Below are positions 6,963 through 9,623 of a stretch of 9,623 bases of DNA, one piece after another; position 1 is the first letter of the stretch, and every line of letters begins with the position of its first letter. Under the pieces are notes generated by a model that saw only the letters and a program-made list of their open reading frames with translations, was not told the origin of the DNA and did not search any database. Both the position numbers and the translations under genes were made by a program. Source of the stretch: RQOF01 sp964461135. GTDB lineage: Bacteria > Calditrichota > Calditrichia > RBG-13-44-9. The stretch is from contig CAYWTB010000131.1 in NCBI GenBank assembly GCA_964461135.1, forward strand, positions 1-9,623, given 5' to 3'.

Positions 6963-8138
6963 ATGGCGAAGAAATTAATCGTTGCAGGATTGCTTATATT
7001 ATTTGCCCTGGGCTGTTCGAAAGATTCCCGGGATGAAAATGCCAGAGCAATGGGGGGGGCATATGCCGCCTTGTTAACCAAATATCAGAAATTGATGGGA
7101 ACTGTTGACAGTGATTCCGTCTACCGCAGCCTTAAGGAGAACCGTCAGGCTGATCTACAGATGCTGCTGGATCAGTACCGGGAAAAACCGTCCAGCAATG
7201 CGCTGGAGCTGACCCGGGCAGAAGTGTTGATTGAACTGAAAGCCTATGATACAGCCCTGGTGAAACTGGATAAAATCATCGAAGATAAATCTTCCTGGTC
7301 TAAATTTGCCCGATTCCAGAAAGTGCGTGTCCTGCAGAACACAGGGAAAATGGGAGAGGCATTTATCCTTTTTCAGCAACTGGAAGAGCAGGTGGATATT
7401 AATGATCAATATATAGATGTTTTAATGAATTTTGCCTATGATGCGCCACAATTGGGTGCTCAGGAAAAATATTCGCGAAAACTGCTTGCTCTGAATCGGT
7501 GGCCGGATAATGATCTGACCTATCGCAGTTATATTTACCAGAATCTGGCGTTAATTGAAAAGCAGCAGGGGGATATGGATAAGGCGGTTGCTACACTCCG
7601 GCAGGGTATGGAAGAATTAAAGGATTCGGTAGATGTGCATTCTCTGCAAGCCACTCTGAATTTAATTGATATGATCGGAAAACCGGCACCTGAACTTTTT
7701 GCGGAAACCTGGCTGAATTCCCGTCCGGTTAAACTCAGCAGTCTTAAGGGCAAAGTAGTAGTGGTTGATTTCTGGGCTCCCTGGTGTTCTCCGTGCCGGG
7801 CCGTCATTACCACCCTGGTGGATGAGTATAAAAATAAAAAGGATAAGGGATTGATTGTGCTGGGTTATACCCGTCTTTATGGCCGTTACAGTGATGATAT
7901 TCAGAGGTTGGGCAGGGTGGAGCCAAAAGATGAAATCCGGCTGACAGGAGATTTTGTAAGACGTCACGAAATGAGCTACCCGGTGGCCATTGCACAGGAT
8001 AAGAAGGGTTTTGAAGCCTATTACGTCAGTGGAATTCCCACCCTTATTTTTATAGACAGGAACGGGAACCTGACCGATTTCAAGATTGGTTCGGGAAATG
8101 AACAGTATGTAAGGGACCGCATCGATCAACTGCTGTAA
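6963..8138 (+). CDS. TPR-like and thioredoxin (TlpA-type) lipoprotein
   Basis: The 391-residue protein starts with a lipoprotein signal (hydrophobic core LIVAGLLILFALG) and lipobox ALGC, so Cys18 is probably lipidated and the protein sits in the envelope facing the periplasm. Residues about 60-225 are helical and TPR-like, with helix-turn-helix pairs near 80-108, 116-143 and 190-220. The thioredoxin fold spans about 237-391. It starts with the family opening IGKPAPE, followed by KGKVVVVDFWAPWCSPC with redox cysteines C275 and C278, and the cis-proline at P359 (SGIPTLIF). The likely role is thiol-disulfide exchange, probably reducing, on a partner bound through the helical part; the partner is unknown. 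ATG 6963 has a strong ribosome binding site, GAGGAGA (6949-6955). A G8 tract covers codons 30-33. Confidence 0.88.
   Translation: MAKKLIVAGLLILFALGCSKDSRDENARAMGGAYAALLTKYQKLMGTVDSDSVYRSLKENRQADLQMLLDQYREKPSSNALELTRAEVLIELKAYDTALVKLDKIIEDKSSWSKFARFQKVRVLQNTGKMGEAFILFQQLEEQVDINDQYIDVLMNFAYDAPQLGAQEKYSRKLLALNRWPDNDLTYRSYIYQNLALIEKQQGDMDKAVATLRQGMEELKDSVDVHSLQATLNLIDMIGKPAPELFAETWLNSRPVKLSSLKGKVVVVDFWAPWCSPCRAVITTLVDEYKNKKDKGLIVLGYTRLYGRYSDDIQRLGRVEPKDEIRLTGDFVRRHEMSYPVAIAQDKKGFEAYYVSGIPTLIFIDRNGNLTDFKIGSGNEQYVRDRIDQLL
7052..7059 (+). repeat. G8 homopolymer tract inside the lipoprotein gene
   Basis: Eight consecutive G encode the end of Met30, Gly31, Gly32 and the start of Ala33, shortly after the lipidation site. 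Gain or loss of one G would shift the frame and abolish the TPR-like and thioredoxin domains. As read, the frame is intact. Tracts like this vary by slipped-strand pairing in phase-variable surface genes of other bacteria. Here it may equally be neutral. Confidence 0.5.
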
Positions 8139-8216
8139 TTTTTCCCGTGAACCGGAAGAGATGGACGACCTGATTTGTTGCGGACACTCTTTTCTGGCCA
8201 GGGCGTCAGCCGGCAG

Positions 8217-8723
8217 TTAACCGATATTGTTCAGGTAAGCTTCAATTATATTCATGGCCCTGATGGTATTAACCGACATCCAGATAAGATTTCTGCCATG
8301 GGTAAAAATAAAATGAGTTTGTCCCAGTCCGAAGCAGCGAAAAACCCGCCTGCCCCGGATCATCAGATACTTACCCATGATAAAAACCTGCTGGTCCTCC
8401 ATAATTTTCCCGCTCATATTCTGAAATCCGCTATCTGCCTCTGAGCCATCATCATAACGGGAAACATATACTGTTAATGGTCCCGATTCATTATGATAAA
8501 AACCGATCTCGTTTTTATGGGGGCCTACTTCCCTGAAATGCAGTTTGTCTACCATCTCTTTTGCCTGTTTCCCGGTTATTTTTTCACTGAGTTTATAACC
8601 GTAGATATCCTCGGGTAGAAAATTGTCCCTGGTGGTGCAGCTAACGGTCATTAATGTGCAGAGAAACAGGAATATTACCCTGCTGCTGCCTGTTGTCGGC
8701 GCAAAGATGGCTGATTTTTTCAT
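8217..8723 (-). CDS. Small unrecognised lipoprotein
   Basis: I do not recognise the family. The 168-residue product begins with a positively charged start (MKKS) and a hydrophobic stretch (VIFLFLCTLMTVS) ending in Cys29, a plausible though not ideal lipobox (TVSC). It is probably an exported, lipid-anchored protein. The mature part opens with NFLPEDIYGYKLSEKITGK and has a mixed alpha/beta character. Near the C-terminus is a well-defined run with GLGQTHFIFTHGRNLIWMS that looks like paired beta-strands. It contains no enzyme motif. Only Cys22, Cys29 and Cys121 are cysteines, with Cys121 in RVFRCFGLG. The gene faces the TlpA-like gene end to end, with 78 bases between the stop codons. No strong ribosome binding site precedes the start, which lies after an AT-rich leader. 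A candidate promoter lies about 80 bases upstream. Confidence 0.7.
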   Translation of the reverse strand: MKKSAIFAPTTGSSRVIFLFLCTLMTVSCTTRDNFLPEDIYGYKLSEKITGKQAKEMVDKLHFREVGPHKNEIGFYHNESGPLTVYVSRYDDGSEADSGFQNMSGKIMEDQQVFIMGKYLMIRGRRVFRCFGLGQTHFIFTHGRNLIWMSVNTIRAMNIIEAYLNNIG

Positions 8724-9070
8724 ATTAAAATATCAAGGTTGAATTGTCTGATGCACGTTTCGGATCTCGTTCCTCAGAAAAGGATCCCATAACCTGACAG
8801 ACTATAATGCGGAACCGTATCACAGTGAAAAGCAGCAGAAATTGATTCCCTTACACAAGTCCTCAATAAGCACGCAGGAATGTCTGAGAAATTGTCTAAA
8901 CGGGATCATTCTTGATTACCGGACACAAAGATAGAAATACTTAAAAGTTAAAATGAATACAGATTTCCGGATGAATTCGCTTAATTGAAGTCTCTTTTTC
9001 TTCAAAAGCGGTAGATTCCTGGTGCCCGGAAAATTAATCCAATCCTTTCTTCCCTGGCTGTGTAAGAAAC
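8724..9070. other. Gene-free stretch between two minus-strand genes
   Basis: I see no gene, tRNA or strong repeat in these 347 bases. Apart from the candidate promoter at 8801-8829, the only structure is a 6-bp hairpin, TTGAAG (8985-8990) with CTTCAA (9000-9005), lying about 65 bases beyond the stop of the M2 peptidase remnant. It has no T-run in the minus direction, so it is a poor terminator candidate. Confidence 0.55.
8801..8829 (-). promoter_or_regulatory. Candidate promoter for the small lipoprotein gene
   Basis: Read on the minus strand, TTCACT (8829-8824) and TATAGT (8806-8801) are separated by exactly 17 bases. They match the sigma-70 -35 and -10 hexamers at four and five of six positions. 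The -10 box lies about 80 bases before the start codon at 8723. If the host is a Bacteroidota member, its primary sigma factor prefers a different pattern, so support is modest. Confidence 0.3.
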
Positions 9071-9574
9071 TTATTCTTTACCAAACTCTTCAGGCAGGGT
9101 ATATTTCCGGCCTTTATTCTGCTTTACCAGGTAATCCATTAGCGGTTGAAAATAGTTCACCATTGCCTGGGCGCTCATCTCTTCGCCAATGCTGGCCAGC
9201 AGCAGTTTCTGCCAGTCTTCAGTGGCACCCGGGTACATTATTTTTCTAAGGAAATCCCCTGTTTCTATACTTCCGTAATAATCGGTGGCATGGGGATCCT
9301 GTCCCAGGATGGTGTTGGAAATGAATTCATGAAACTGAAACAGCAGGATGTAAGAGAGAGCATAGTCATAATATTGAGCGGCATCATCGATAATATGAGT
9401 CTTGGAACAGGGGTCACAGTACTGTTCACCCCGCTGTTCAGGCGGAACAATACCCTGATATTTCTTCTTAAGTTCCCACCAGGTTTTGTTTATCTGGTTT
9501 GCCGGCAGATTTTTAGCATAAAGCTGGTATTCAAATTCCGTCATTACGCCGGAGGACCAGGGAATAAATACTAT
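9071..9574 (-). pseudogene. C-terminal remnant of an M2 (ACE-like) peptidase
   Basis: Family M2 zinc dipeptidyl carboxypeptidases remove C-terminal dipeptides from peptides. Numbered from the ATG at 9544, this fragment contains TWWELKKKYQGIVPP (21-35), which mirrors EWWSLRLKYQGLCPP of human ACE. Further matches are SKTH (47-50), AQYYDY (56-61), LLFQFHEF and MSAQAMVNYFQPLMDYL. Lys48, His50, Tyr58 and Tyr61 align with the substrate-binding Lys511, His513, Tyr520 and Tyr523 of testis ACE; the chloride-binding Arg522 is replaced by Asp. Similarity continues upstream of that ATG through IVFIPWSSGV (to 9574) and then meets an in-frame TAG (complement of 9575-9577). The HEXXH metal site, which lies well upstream in this family, is absent. 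Beyond the stop no frame resembles M2. It is a broken gene, or an intact one damaged by an assembly error at the window edge. Confidence 0.75.
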
Positions 9575-9623
9575 CTAGATTTCTATAGTAATAATAGGAG
9601 AAGGTGCCCCAAGTTTTTAAATT

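Noticed and set aside
8139..8216. Bidirectional terminator between the convergent genes
   Set aside because: Only short GC-rich words (CCGG, GCCGGC-like) are present. I found no stem of useful length followed by a T-run on either strand.
9545..9600. Loss of one AGTAT copy as the cause of the M2 frame break
   Set aside because: Adding a 5-base copy near 9570 would give LDSIVFIPW, which looks attractive. The frame further upstream (WGTFSYYYYRN) still does not resemble an M2 peptidase, so a simple slippage event does not explain it.

Overview
The window most likely comes from a member of the Bacteroidota or a close relative. The SucA sequence style, the lipoprotein with TPR-like repeats fused to a thioredoxin domain, the M2-family peptidase remnant, the AT-rich intergenic DNA and a possible TAnnTTTG-type promoter all fit. 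This is inferred from sequence character, not from a search. Coding DNA looks close to half GC, and the intergenic stretches are clearly richer in A+T.

Layout: (1) Positions 1-742 hold no gene I can support. They contain a GC-rich stretch with short inverted repeats, a pyrimidine-rich imperfect repeat tract, and a plausible promoter region at the right end. (2) 767-4891 is a two-gene operon, sucA-sucB, encoding the E1 and E2 subunits of the 2-oxoglutarate dehydrogenase complex of the TCA cycle. It is closed by a convincing stem-loop terminator at 4923-4956. (3) 5021-6427 encodes an exported M28-family zinc peptidase with a PA-type insert, resembling carboxypeptidase Q. (4) 6428-6962 is noncoding and carries a striking nested inverted-repeat element (6660-6833) flanked by 8-bp direct repeats. 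(5) 6963-8138 encodes a lipoprotein with TPR-like helices and a TlpA/thioredoxin domain (WCSPC). A G8 tract lies near its 5' end. (6) On the minus strand lie a small unrecognised lipoprotein gene (8217-8723) and, at the right edge, the C-terminal quarter of an M2 (angiotensin-converting-enzyme-like) peptidase (9071-9574). The M2 reading frame is broken upstream by a TAG.

How the genes relate: SucA and SucB act together. SucA decarboxylates 2-oxoglutarate and passes the succinyl group to the lipoyl arm of SucB. No E3 (lpd) or succinyl-CoA ligase gene is present, so these must be encoded elsewhere. The remaining genes look like separate cell-envelope units: two peptidases, a thiol-disulfide lipoprotein and a small lipoprotein. 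They show no clear functional link to the operon.

I found no multi-gene defence, mobile or biosynthetic system. The most noteworthy signals are the folded element at 6660-6833, the broken M2 gene and the G8 tract in the lipoprotein gene.
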